From Streptomyces sp. col6 (lineage in GTDB: Bacteria > Actinomycetota > Actinomycetes > Streptomycetales > Streptomycetaceae): a DNA stretch of 64,000 bases. Under the pieces are notes generated by a model, which was not told the DNA's origin, searched no databases, and worked only from the letters and a program-made list of their open reading frames with translations. Where the stretch lies: the NCBI RefSeq assembly GCF_008042035.1, contig NZ_RDBL01000009.1, positions 184,833 to 248,832 on the forward strand. Reading direction: 5' to 3'. Shown piece after piece: positions 1 to 8,464 of this stretch (the stretch's first letter is position 1; every line of letters starts with the position of its first letter). Position numbers and translations under genes: made by a program.

Positions 1-1062
1 TCACGCAATCGCGCCTTCGCGCTCATGGGCACCATGGCGGGAGTCGGCATCGCGGTCGGCCCCACCCTGTCCGGACTGCTGATCTCCGCGACAGGCTGGC
101 GCGGAAGCTTCGTGGTCTTCACTGCCCTGGGCACACTGATCACAGCGGGCGCCACCCGGATGCACGAGTCCCGAGCCGCCACCGCACGGGTCGACTGGGC
201 CGGCAGCATCCTCTTCACCGTCGCGCTCTGCCTCCTCATGTTCGCCCCCCTGGAGGCACCATCCCTGGGCTGGACCGATGGGGCCGTCGTCGTTGCGGCC
301 ATCAGCGGGGTCATAGCGCTCGTCGTCTTCGGCGTTGTGCAGCGGCGCAGCGCCCACCCGGTCCTGGAGCCGGCTCTGCTCACCAACCGTGGCTTCATCG
401 GATGGAGCTTGGCCACCTTGACGACGTCGGTCGGGTTTCTCGGCCTTCTGGTCTTTCTGCCGACCTACCTCCAGGCGGCCGCGCACCTCGCGCCGGCCGC
501 AGCAGGCGCCGCAATGCTGCTCCTGACCGTCCCCATCCTCGTCACGCCGTTGGCCGCGGTGGCACTGGTCAACAGGGGAGTCCCAGCACGCCGACTGGTC
601 TTGCTCGCGCTCGTGATGGTCACCCTGGGAAATCTCTCCCTGGTCACACTCAGCCCGGACAACACGCTTCTGGGCGCTACAGCCCCGCTCCTGGCGATCG
701 GAACCGGTATGGGGACTTCCTTCGGGATCACCGACGGACAGGCCATGGCTCTGGTACCGGCCGAGTCCGTCGGTATGGCCGTCGGCTTCCTCAATACGTT
801 ACGCGGAGCTGCCGAGGCCATGGTCATCGCCGCTTTCGGGGCCGCGCTGCTCGGCTTTCTCGGCAGCCGCCTCGGCAGCGATGATCGAGCGGCTGCGGTG
901 AGCGCCGGGCAGCTCTCCGACATACACCGACTCGCCGAACTCGCCGCCCTCACTTGGTCGTGGCGCATGACCCAGCTCGGTATCGGACTGCTCTGTCTGC
1001 TGCTGACCCTCACGGTCATGGCACTTATCCGCCACCATGGCCCGAGCCGCCAGAACGCCTGA
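1..1062 (+). CDS. DHA2-type MFS drug exporter, 3' part only
   Basis: Integral membrane drug/proton antiporter of the EmrB/QacA type. The frame is already open at base 1, so the start lies outside the window and about 353 codons are visible. The first residues include the transmembrane 5 antiporter-type stretch GVGIAVGPTLSGLL (about residues 13-26), followed by further hydrophobic helices up to the C-terminus. The stop is 29 bases before soxR, so the two probably share a transcript. The substrate is unknown. SoxR-linked exporters in Streptomyces often handle redox-active compounds, which would fit, but that is inference from the neighbour. Confident on the family, not on the substrate. Confidence 0.85.
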   Translation, partial: SRNRAFALMGTMAGVGIAVGPTLSGLLISATGWRGSFVVFTALGTLITAGATRMHESRAATARVDWAGSILFTVALCLLMFAPLEAPSLGWTDGAVVVAAISGVIALVVFGVVQRRSAHPVLEPALLTNRGFIGWSLATLTTSVGFLGLLVFLPTYLQAAAHLAPAAAGAAMLLLTVPILVTPLAAVALVNRGVPARRLVLLALVMVTLGNLSLVTLSPDNTLLGATAPLLAIGTGMGTSFGITDGQAMALVPAESVGMAVGFLNTLRGAAEAMVIAAFGAALLGFLGSRLGSDDRAAAVSAGQLSDIHRLAELAALTWSWRMTQLGIGLLCLLLTLTVMALIRHHGPSRQNA

Positions 1063-1091
1063 ACCAGCACCGTGAACGTCAGGAGACCGAT

Positions 1092-1550
1092 GTGCTCGTC
1101 GACCCGAACGACCTTCTCACCATCGGTGACGTCGTCCGGCGCACCGGCGTATCAGCATCCGCGCTGCACTTCTACGAACGCAAAGGGCTGATCTTTTCAG
1201 GCCGGGACGGCACCAACCAACGTCGCTACCCCCGCCATATGCTCCGTCGCATCTCATTGATCGTCGTGGCCAAGCGCCTCGGCATCAGGCTCAGCGACGT
1301 AGCAGCGGTCTTCAGCACACTGCCCAGCCATCACGCGCCCACTCACAAGGACTGGCAACGCCTCTCCTTGGCGTGGAAGCAACAACTGGAAGAAAGGCGT
1401 CGGGCGATCGAAACTCTCGAGGCCGAACTGACCGGATGCATCGGGTGCGGCTGTCTGTCCATGAAGGCGTGTCTCCTCCTCAACCCCGACGACGCGCTCA
1501 GCCCGCAAGGACCTGGCCCCGTACGCCTTCAGAGGGCTGTTCGCGAGTGA
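1092..1550 (+). CDS. soxR: SoxR, redox-sensing MerR-family activator
   Basis: A 152-residue DNA-binding regulator. The MerR helix-turn-helix is at about residues 10-55 (IGDVVRRTGVSASALHFYERKG), then a dimer helix, then the 2Fe-2S ligand cluster CIGCGCLSMKAC with cysteines 116, 119, 121 and 127. These four cysteines are the SoxR signature; oxidation of the cluster switches on transcription. The GTG start is chosen because the SoxR-type N-terminus begins there and an AGGAG lies just upstream; the frame is open further 5' but that part overlaps the exporter. In Streptomyces SoxR responds to redox-active metabolites and controls exporters and oxidoreductases, so the MFS gene upstream is a candidate target. 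Confidence 0.95.
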   Translation: MLVDPNDLLTIGDVVRRTGVSASALHFYERKGLIFSGRDGTNQRRYPRHMLRRISLIVVAKRLGIRLSDVAAVFSTLPSHHAPTHKDWQRLSLAWKQQLEERRRAIETLEAELTGCIGCGCLSMKACLLLNPDDALSPQGPGPVRLQRAVRE

Positions 1551-1639
1551 TTCTCCGTTTCGAGGCTGGCGCGGTGCGGCCACTCGCGCAGGACCCCGGA
1601 ACGCCCCGGTCGGACGAGGACGGTGTCATCCGCCATGTG

Positions 1640-1921
1640 GAGTCCGGACGGGAGCGGACGGCTCTCGGCCGCGCGGTTGCGGCAGCTCGTCGAGCCAGCG
1701 GGCCAGCGGCCAGGGGCTACCGGCCGCCCTCGGGCGGGGAGGCGTGGGGATCGGCCCCGGCGGTATCGGCGTACGGACTTCTCTGGCTCTGGCGAGATTT
1801 TCGGAGGCGGAGATCATCTCGGTGGCACGGTCGGCCGGTTGGCATGGCGTCGGCGGCTGTGCTGTCCTTCGTCCCAGCGTTGCCGCAGGTAGTCGAGGTA
1901 GGCGCACGCGTCCGCAGTGAG
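1640..1921 (-). pseudogene. decayed ISL3-like transposase fragment
   Basis: On the minus strand the stretch about 1858-1921 reads YLDYLRQRWDEGQ, which resembles the C-terminal region of ISL3-family transposases (a tyrosine-leucine-rich helix followed by RWDEG). Further along the strand, in another frame, residues like PLARWLDELP recall the same family. The reading frame is broken and no ends were found. Nothing else in 1551-1985 looks coding. The call is a recognition by eye and is weak. Confidence 0.3.
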
Positions 1922-1985
1922 AGGGGCATTCGGTGGGGCGGTCGACCGCTGGCCGTGGAGGCCTGAGGATCCCCACCACGGCGGG

Positions 1986-2111
1986 CTACCCGGCCAGCTC
2001 CTCGGAAGAACGACGGGTGATCTTCCTACCTGCTTCGGTCTCCACCAAGGTCACCGCACCGATCCAGTCACCATCGGGGTGCTCCCTCATCCACCGATCA
2101 TCGCAGGACAC
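1986..2111 (-). other. short open frame with coding-like composition, possible gene tail
   Basis: The minus strand carries 41 codons (possible GTG start at 2111) containing DDRWMREHPDGDWIGAV and ending in SSEELAG. The mix of charged residues and G/C-ended codons looks like real protein rather than shadow. A stop precedes it by a few codons, so it is either a tiny gene or the 3' remnant of a broken one. I do not recognise it. It sits between an ISL3-like remnant and the cmlR leader, in a stretch that otherwise holds nothing recognisable. Confidence 0.25.
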
Positions 2112-2234
2112 CCCGGTGATCGTCTCCGGTCACAGCACTAGGTGTTGCGGGACATGACGTTGGTGACACCGGTGCCACGCTGGGCGTCGGTCGGGTAGCG
2201 TGCTAGCCATGTCGAGTCCTGAGTGAGACAAGGT

Positions 2235-2263
2235 GGGGGCTTTCGGTCACGCCGTCAGCCCCC
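2235..2263 (+). promoter_or_regulatory. stem-loop in the cmlR-like leader
   Basis: GGGGGCT (2235-2241) pairs with AGCCCCC (2257-2263) over a 15-base loop, about 120 bases before the exporter start. It could be an attenuator stem or the terminator of something upstream. No U-tract follows. Confidence 0.4.
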
Positions 2264-2304
2264 TGAAGCCCTGAGCTTGTAGTCCTGTCGTTGCGCCGCA
2301 TTCT

Positions 2305-2360
2305 GTGGTGGGACGAGTGTGCCTGTGGGGCTGGCCGCGGTGACGAGATGACCTTCTCGT
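2305..2360 (+). promoter_or_regulatory. possible leader peptide plus hairpin before the cmlR-like gene
   Basis: A 12-codon frame starting GTG GTG (2305-2343) encodes VVGRVCLWGWPR and stops with TGA. Immediately after, ACGAGA (2343-2348) pairs perfectly with TCTCGT (2355-2360) over a six-base loop, 25 bases before the exporter ATG and just before its CGGAG ribosome site. Leader peptide plus hairpin is the layout of ribosome-stalling attenuation known for chloramphenicol resistance genes in general. Whether the peptide is translated is not shown by sequence. Confidence 0.4.
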
Positions 2361-2385
2361 GCTTCTCCTCACCTCGGAGCCTTCG

Positions 2386-3564
2386 ATGTCTTTCCCGCTG
2401 TACCTGCTCGCTGTGGCGGTTTTCGCCATGGGCACCTCGGAGTTCATGCTCGCCGGCCTGTTGCCGGATATTGCCTCAGATTTCGACGTCACCGTCGGGG
2501 CCGCGGGTGTGCTCACCTCGGCCTTCGCGATCGGCATGGTCATCGGGGCCCCTCTCGTGGCCGCGCTTGCCCGCAACTGGCCCAGGCGATCCAGCCTTCT
2601 CGCGTTCATCCTCACTTTCGCGGCAGCTCACGCCGCGGGGGCCGTCACCTCCAGCTTCCCGATCCTGTTCGCTACCCGGGTCGTTGCCGCGCTCGCGAAC
2701 GCAGGGTTCCTCGCCGTGGCTCTGACAACTGCCGCCACACTGGTCCCACCAGACAAGAAGGGCCGTGCGCTGGCCGTACTACTGTCGGGCACAACGGTGG
2801 CCACGATCGCCGGGGTCCCCGGAGGGTCGGTACTCGGGACGGTGCTCGGCTGGCGGGCCGCATTCTGGGCAGTCGCCGCTCTCTGCCTGCCCGCGGCTCT
2901 CGGTGTCCTGAAGGGCATCCCAGGGGGACGCGTGAAGGCAGAGGCGACGGGCGGGCCGGTCTTGCGGGCGGAGCTCGCCCTGCTCACCAGGCCGCGGTTG
3001 ATCCTGATGATGCTGCTTGGCGCGCTGGTGAACGCGGCAACGTTCGGAAGCTTCACCTTCCTCGCCCCGATCGTGACCGACACCGCCGGGCTGGGTGGGC
3101 TGTGGATCTCTGTCGTTCTGGCGCTCTTCGGTGCCGGTTCCTTCGTCGGCGTCACCGTCGCCGGCCGGCTGTCGGACCAGCGTCCCGGGCTGGTCATTGC
3201 GGTCGGCGGTCCGCTGCTGCTCGTTGGCTGGCTGGCCCTGGCGGTACTGGCCGATAGGCCGGTCGCCTTGTGCACCCTCGTGTTTGTGCAGGGCGCGCTG
3301 TCGTTCGCCCTCGGCAGCACGCTGATCACCCGGGTCCTCTACGAGGCAGCACAAGCCCCCACGATGGCCGGCTCGTATGCGACCGCGGCACTCAACACCG
3401 GCGCCGCCGCCGGCCCCCTTGTCGCCGCGACCACCCTCAGCACCGAGGCCGGGGCCCTCGGACCGCTGTGGGCGAGCGGACTCCTGGTCGGTGTCGCGCT
3501 ACTCATTGCCTTCACACTCCGCACTAGCGTCGCGGCCGGCCGAAGCGCCGAGGTGTTCAAGTGA
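2386..3564 (+). CDS. CmlR-like chloramphenicol exporter (MFS)
   Basis: A 392-residue, 12-helix major facilitator exporter very like the Streptomyces CmlR/Cml chloramphenicol resistance proteins as I remember them. Diagnostic stretches include AMGTSEFMLAGLLPDIASD (residues 13-31), LSGTTVATIAGVPGGS and the C-terminal GPLWASGLLVGVALL. The ATG at 2386 follows a CGGAG site; the nine codons upstream in frame are leader. The last residues (VFK and stop) are encoded by the end of an IS481 element that begins at 3554, so the natural C-terminus has been replaced by a few IS-derived codons; the membrane part looks complete. Probably still functional. Exact substrate is inferred from family resemblance. 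Confidence 0.9.
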   Translation: MSFPLYLLAVAVFAMGTSEFMLAGLLPDIASDFDVTVGAAGVLTSAFAIGMVIGAPLVAALARNWPRRSSLLAFILTFAAAHAAGAVTSSFPILFATRVVAALANAGFLAVALTTAATLVPPDKKGRALAVLLSGTTVATIAGVPGGSVLGTVLGWRAAFWAVAALCLPAALGVLKGIPGGRVKAEATGGPVLRAELALLTRPRLILMMLLGALVNAATFGSFTFLAPIVTDTAGLGGLWISVVLALFGAGSFVGVTVAGRLSDQRPGLVIAVGGPLLLVGWLALAVLADRPVALCTLVFVQGALSFALGSTLITRVLYEAAQAPTMAGSYATAALNTGAAAGPLVAATTLSTEAGALGPLWASGLLVGVALLIAFTLRTSVAAGRSAEVFK

Positions 3565-4594
3565 CACATGCGAACGCCCTCTTGAACGTGGAGGGACGCC
3601 GAAGGCTCGTGGAACACTGCCGCAGCCGTCCGATCGCCCACGTGGCAGCCGAGGCCGGCGTCTCCCGCGCCTGCCTGTCCAAGTGGAAGAGCCGATACGA
3701 CACATCCGGTGAGGCCGGATTACAGGACCACCCCAGAGTCCCGCACTTCTCACCGCCCCAGACCCCACCCGAGATCGTTGAACGGATTGAGCGTCTGCGG
3801 CGGGACAACAAATGGTCTGCCCGCCGGATCGCGCTCGAACTCGCGAACCAAGGCGTGCGGATCAGCGAACGCACCGTGGGCCGTTGGCTGGCCCGCCCGG
3901 GCATCAACCACCGCCGTCACCTCGACCCCGACGGATCCGTCAACCGGCACCCGTCACAACCGATCGTGGCCCGCTACCCAGGCCACATGGTCCACCTGGA
4001 CGTCAAGAAGGCCGGACGCATCCCGACGGTGGCGGCTGGCGGGCCCACGGACGCGACTCCGAACAGGCAAGAACCGCCCAGCGCGCGAAGACCGCCGGCG
4101 CCAAGGGAGGGTATGTCTACCTGCACTCCGCCGTCGACGGGTTCTCCCGCCTGTCCTATACCGAGCCCCTTCCCGACGAGAAGGCCGCCACCACCGTGGC
4201 GTTCTTCACCCGCGCCCGCGCGTTCTTCGCCGCCCACGGCATCCACCGGATCGTCCGCGTGGTCACCGACAACGGCACCAACTACCGAGCTGGGGTCTTC
4301 GGGCGCTCTGTGGCCTCGGTGGCCTCCCGCCACCAGCGGACCAAGCCCTACACGCCGCGGCACAACGGCAAGGTCGAGCGTTATCAGCGCATCCTTGCCG
4401 AAGAGCTGCTCTACGCCCGCCCCTGGACCTCCGAAGCAGAGCGAACCCGAGCAATCGCGTTCTGGAACATCCACTACAACTACCACCGACCTCACACCAC
4501 CGCCGGGAACCGTCCTCCAGCCTCACGCCTCCCCGCAAGCGTCACCAACGTCATGGCCGGCAACAACTAGGCCGTGTCTCCCAACTCTTGGACA
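3554..4594 (+). mobile_element. IS481-family insertion sequence
   Basis: The element is bounded by TGTTCAAG (3554-3561) and, inverted, CTTGGACA (4587-4594), giving about 1.04 kb, the usual size for IS481. It contains one broken transposase gene. A second inverted pair CCGTGTC/GACACGG (4572-4578 and 4591-4597) makes a hairpin at the right end. No convincing target duplication was seen. The left end lies inside the 3' end of the cmlR-like gene and supplies its stop codon. Confidence 0.7.
3561..4570 (+). pseudogene. IS481 transposase, frameshifted
   Basis: The N-terminal half (GTG start at 3561) has the helix-turn-helix region GRRRLVEHCRSRPIAHVAAE and runs to VKKAGRIP. The DDE integrase core continues in another frame from about 4025: GGYVYLHSAVDGFSRL, VVTDNGTNYRA, KPYTPRHNGKVERYQR and the end YHRPHTTAGNRPPASRL, stopping at 4570. 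The change of frame near 4020-4030 fits loss of one G in the segment that normally reads IPDGGGWR. The catalytic aspartates and glutamate are present but on different frames, so the enzyme is inactive unless there is a frameshift or a sequence error. Confidence 0.85.
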
Positions 4595-4830
4595 CGGAGA
4601 CATCGAGGGCTCCGTCGTGGTCCTAGACTTATGACATGGCATTCATGAGCACCCCGCACTGCTGCTTCCTGTGATCGGAAGGCGCTGAGGGCGATGCCAG
4701 ACGGCGTCGCCCTCCTTGGCGTGCCTGCTGCATGAATGACGTCCCTATGCTGCCCGTTCCTTCCTGAGGCAGTGACGCTCTGAGCGCGCAGGCACGGTCC
4801 CTTCCCTTCACCCCTTCCCAGGAGTGCCTC

Positions 4831-5682
4831 GTGCCCGTGTCGCTTCCCCCTGCCCTCGATCTGTCCCTCGACCTGCTTCGCTGCCCGACGTGCCGAACGC
4901 GCCGCCTGCACCCCGAGTGCGGTGCACTGCGTTGCCCGGTGGGCCACACCTTCGACCTCGCCCGTCACGGCTATGCCAGTCTGCTGACGGGCAGCCGCGC
5001 CACCAGCGGCGACGACGCGGCAATGGTCCAAGCCCGGGACCGGTTCCTGTCCACCGGCACCTACGTGCCCGTCCGGGAAGTCGCGGCCCGACTGGCGGCC
5101 GACGCCATGCCCGAGCAGGGCACAGTGGTAGACGTAGGGTGCGGCACCGGTTACTACCTGGCCGGCGTACTCGACCAGCTGCCCGGCGCCCGTGGCCTGG
5201 GGCTGGACACATCGGTGCGCGCTCTGCGCTCGGCAGCCCGTGCCCACGACCGGGCCGCCGCAGTCACCTGGGACGTCTTTCGCCCCTTCCCGCTGGTCGA
5301 CGGGGCGGCCGATGTCGTACTGGACGTGTTCGCCCCACGCAACCCGGCCGAGTTCCACCGCGTACTGCGCGCGACCGGTCGGCTGATCGTGGTCCGGCCC
5401 ACCGGGCGGCACCTGGCCGAGCTGCGCGGCCAGGTGCCTGCGATGGTCACGATCGACCCGGCCAAGGAACAGCGCCTGCACCGGGCACTCACCCCGTTCT
5501 TCGAGGCCGTCGTCACTGAACAGGTGGATTACTCCGCGTCCTTGAGCAGGCTGGACGTCCTGGACCTGGTTTCGATGACGCCGAGTGCACGCCACGTGAG
5601 TCGTTCAGACCTGAATGACGGCAGCTTCCTGCCCGATCAGGTCACTGTCTCCGTGCTGGCCACCGCCTACCAGCCTCGGTAA
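4831..5682 (+). CDS. 23S rRNA guanine-N1 methyltransferase, RlmA(II)/TlrB type
   Basis: A 283-residue methyltransferase. The N-terminus has a zinc-binding pattern, CPTC (about residues 18-21) with later CGALRCPVGHTFD, typical of RlmA enzymes that methylate G745 or G748 in helix 35 of 23S rRNA. The SAM-binding motif VVDVGCGTGYYL is at about residues 98-109. In producers and soil actinomycetes the TlrB branch contributes to tylosin-type macrolide resistance; other members are housekeeping. GTG start at 4831 with GGAG eight bases upstream. It stands alone between two IS elements, next to the cmlR-like exporter, so a resistance role is plausible but inferred. Confidence 0.85.
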   Translation: MPVSLPPALDLSLDLLRCPTCRTRRLHPECGALRCPVGHTFDLARHGYASLLTGSRATSGDDAAMVQARDRFLSTGTYVPVREVAARLAADAMPEQGTVVDVGCGTGYYLAGVLDQLPGARGLGLDTSVRALRSAARAHDRAAAVTWDVFRPFPLVDGAADVVLDVFAPRNPAEFHRVLRATGRLIVVRPTGRHLAELRGQVPAMVTIDPAKEQRLHRALTPFFEAVVTEQVDYSASLSRLDVLDLVSMTPSARHVSRSDLNDGSFLPDQVTVSVLATAYQPR

Positions 5683-5696
5683 CCACGAGCGGGCGC

Positions 5697-6590
5697 ATAC
5701 GCCTGCTGACCGATGAGCAATGGACACGCCTGGCGCCCTGTCTTCCCCGCCGCCCGGGGAAGACAGGGCGCCCGTTCGCCGACCACCGTCGCATCATCGA
5801 AGGGATCATCTACCGATACCGCACGGGCATCCCCTGGAGAGACCTGCCCCGCGAAGCATTCGGTCCCTGGCAGACGGTGTGGAAGCGCCATCGGAGGTGG
5901 GCGGCTGACGGCACCTGGGACACGGTTCTGGCCCAAGTGACCGCTCAGGCGGACTCTGTCAACGGGATCGACTGGATGGTCTCGGTCGACTCGACGATCA
6001 ATCGGGCCCACCAGCACGCGACGAACACGGCACGGCCGGAGAAGGACACCAGCGCTGTCACCTACGGGAGCAGGAGCGAAACAACTGTCACCAGGGGAGA
6101 ACCAGCCGGCCACGCCATAGGGCGATCGCGTGGCGGCCTGACGACCAAGAACCATCACGCCGTGGACGGCAACGGCCGCCCGCTGGCCGTCGTAGTCACC
6201 CCTGGCCAAGTTCACGACGCGCAGATCCTCCCTCTCCTACTGGCTGACATCCGAGTCCCGCGCTTTGGCTCAGGCACGCCGCGCACCGCACCGGACGCGC
6301 TGCTCGCAGATAAGGCGTGCTCCTCTCGACAGGTCCGCACAGACCTCGCTGTCCGCGGCATCCGCACAGTGATTCCCGAGCGTGCCGATCAGCAGGCCGA
6401 CCGCAAGAGGAAAGGCCGCAGCGGCGGACGGCCCCGGACTCTGGACACCGAGACCTACAAGCGCAGGAACGTCGTGGAACGATCGTTCCGCCTGCTCAAG
6501 CAGTGGCGGGGGCCTGGCCACCCGGTACGACAAACTCGCGATCGTCTACCGCTCCGCAGCCGCACTGGCGGGGATCAACTGCCGGGCCGA
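5697..6590 (+). pseudogene. IS5-family transposase, truncated at both ends and frameshifted
   Basis: Reading from about 5700: RLLTDEQWTRLAPCLP, then GIPWRDLPREAFGPWQTVW, the first catalytic region WMVSVDSTINRAHQH, the centre GLTTKNHHAVDGNGRPLAVV, and ERSFRLLKQWRG, the typical order of IS5-group transposases. No start codon is available upstream because the frame runs back into the methyltransferase gene. One extra G in the run at about 6510 shifts the frame; the continuation LATRYDKLAIVYRSAAALAG is in the next frame and then diverges. The element is dead and its ends were not found. Confidence 0.8.
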
Positions 6591-6975
6591 GGCGCGGGCG
6601 TGCGGATCTGTCGCTTCGCGAAACGCCATACTTCGTCTCGCGCGTAACTGCTGCCGTCGACCTGCCCCGGCAGGCCGAATCTCGTCGTGCTTCCGCGGCG
6701 CCGGGCATCGCGACCCGCAGAGCGGTCGGAGGGCACGCTCTCGAACACGGCTCAAATTCATCGGCGCATGGGCAAACGCCCTTCGGGCGTGATCATCGTA
6801 TCGAGCGAATGTCGGCGGATTCCCTTGGTCCGGTGGGTGAAAGGGCCCTTAGCGTGCTTATGGACCTGGAGGGGGTCTCTTCTCTCCTTATCAGCGCCCT
6901 TCCTCGCGTGTTTGTCCATACGAACGGTCGCGTCCGCTGATGCACGTCCTCGCCGCATTAAAAGGAGCTTGCCCG
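6591..6975. other. upstream region of the encapsulin/2-MIB operon
   Basis: No gene is supported here. The stretch should contain the operon promoter. It includes a stretch less GC-rich than its surroundings (6895-6965) and the ribosome site AAAGGAG at 6961-6967, but I cannot assign -35 and -10 boxes with confidence. Confidence 0.4.
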
Positions 6976-8388
6976 ATGACTGTTGACTCGAACTCGGAAG
7001 CACGGCTGGAAGTGCCCCGGCAGTCCAGTCTGGGGACGGCCGCCGCCCGCAACCTCGCCAGCACGACGAAGTCCGCCCCGCAGATGCAGGAGATCACCTC
7101 CCGCTGGCTGCTGCGAATGCTTCCCTGGGTCGAGACCAAGGGCGGTGCCTACCGGGTCAACCGGCGGCTGTCCTTCACGGTGGGCGACGGACGGGTGGAG
7201 TTCATCCAGGAAGGGGCCACGGTCCGGGTCATCCCCCAGGAGCTTGGCGAACTGGCCCTGTTGCGGGACTTCGACGACACCGAGGTGCTCACCGCCATCG
7301 CTGACCGGTGCGTACAGCGCGACTTCCGGGCAGGGGAGACACTGGTCGAGCAGGGCGAGGCCGCGGACCGGCTCCACCTGGTCGCGCACGGCCGAATCGG
7401 CCAGACCTCCGCCGGCAATTACGGCGACGAAGTCACCCTGGACGTCCTGGCGGACGGAGACCACTTCGGGGAACACGTCCTGCTCGACGACGACGCCCGG
7501 TGGACGCAGACCGCCACCGCCGAGACCGCCGGGACGGTGCTCACTCTGTCCCGCGCGGAGTTCGCGGGCATCGTGTCGGCCTCGCCAGAGCTCCGGGCCC
7601 ACCTCGCTGAGTTCACCGCCCGCTCGCAGCAGCGGCAAAACCACCGCGGTGAAGCCGAGATCGCGATGTCGGCCGGCCACGTCGGCGAGCAGGAACTGCC
7701 CGGAGCATTCGCCGACTACGAGCTGAGGCCGCGCGAGTACGAGCTCTCGGTCGCCCAGACCATTCTCCGGGTCCATACCCGGGTGGCCGATCTCTACAAC
7801 GGTCCGATGAACCAGACGGAGGAACAGCTCAGGCTCACCATCGAGGCGCTGCGCGAGCGCCAGGAGCACGAACTGATCAACAACCGGGAGTTCGGTCTCC
7901 TCCACAACGCCGACTTCAAGCAGCGGATCCAGCCGCACTCCGGCCGGCCGACCCCGGACGACCTGGACGAGCTGCTCTGCCGCCGCCGGGGCACCAAGTT
8001 CTTCCTCGCGCACCCCCGGACCATCGCGGCGATGGGGCGCGAGTTCAACGCGCGCGGCCTCTACCCGGACCACACCGACCTCGGCGGCCAGCAGGTGCCC
8101 GCCTGGCGCGGTGTGCCGATCCTGCCCTGCGGCAAGATCCCCATCACCCCGGAGAAGACCAGTTCGATCCTCGCCATGCGTACCGGTGAGGAGAACCAGG
8201 GCGTCATCGGCCTGCGGCAGACCGGCCTGCCGGACGAGTACGAGCCGGGCCTGTCAGTCCGCTTCATGGGCATCGACGAGAAGGCAATCATTTCCTACCT
8301 CGTCAGCACCTACTACTCCGCCGCCATCCTCGTGCCCGACGCGGTCGGCGTGCTGGAGAACGTACAGATCGCCCACTGGCCCAGGTAG
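6976..8388 (+). CDS. family 2B encapsulin shell protein with cyclic-nucleotide-binding domain
   Basis: A 470-residue protein of the EshA/2B encapsulin group. An N-terminal arm (1-95) is followed by a Crp/Fnr-like cyclic nucleotide-binding beta-roll (about 105-215: [30 protein letters not shown]), a short linker, and a C-terminal HK97-like shell domain (about 240-470: [60 protein letters not shown]). Proteins of this type assemble into compartments and in Streptomyces are encoded beside 2-methylisoborneol synthase, their cargo. ATG at 6976 has a strong AAAGGAG. First gene of a three-gene operon with the synthase and methyltransferase. Confidence 0.93.
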   Translation: MTVDSNSEARLEVPRQSSLGTAAARNLASTTKSAPQMQEITSRWLLRMLPWVETKGGAYRVNRRLSFTVGDGRVEFIQEGATVRVIPQELGELALLRDFDDTEVLTAIADRCVQRDFRAGETLVEQGEAADRLHLVAHGRIGQTSAGNYGDEVTLDVLADGDHFGEHVLLDDDARWTQTATAETAGTVLTLSRAEFAGIVSASPELRAHLAEFTARSQQRQNHRGEAEIAMSAGHVGEQELPGAFADYELRPREYELSVAQTILRVHTRVADLYNGPMNQTEEQLRLTIEALRERQEHELINNREFGLLHNADFKQRIQPHSGRPTPDDLDELLCRRRGTKFFLAHPRTIAAMGREFNARGLYPDHTDLGGQQVPAWRGVPILPCGKIPITPEKTSSILAMRTGEENQGVIGLRQTGLPDEYEPGLSVRFMGIDEKAIISYLVSTYYSAAILVPDAVGVLENVQIAHWPR

Positions 8389-8464
8389 TGGTCGCGGCCC
8401 AGCACCCTGAACCGGACCGTGTGCCGGAAGCCGTCGAACACCCCACCCCACCAAGGAGTCACGC

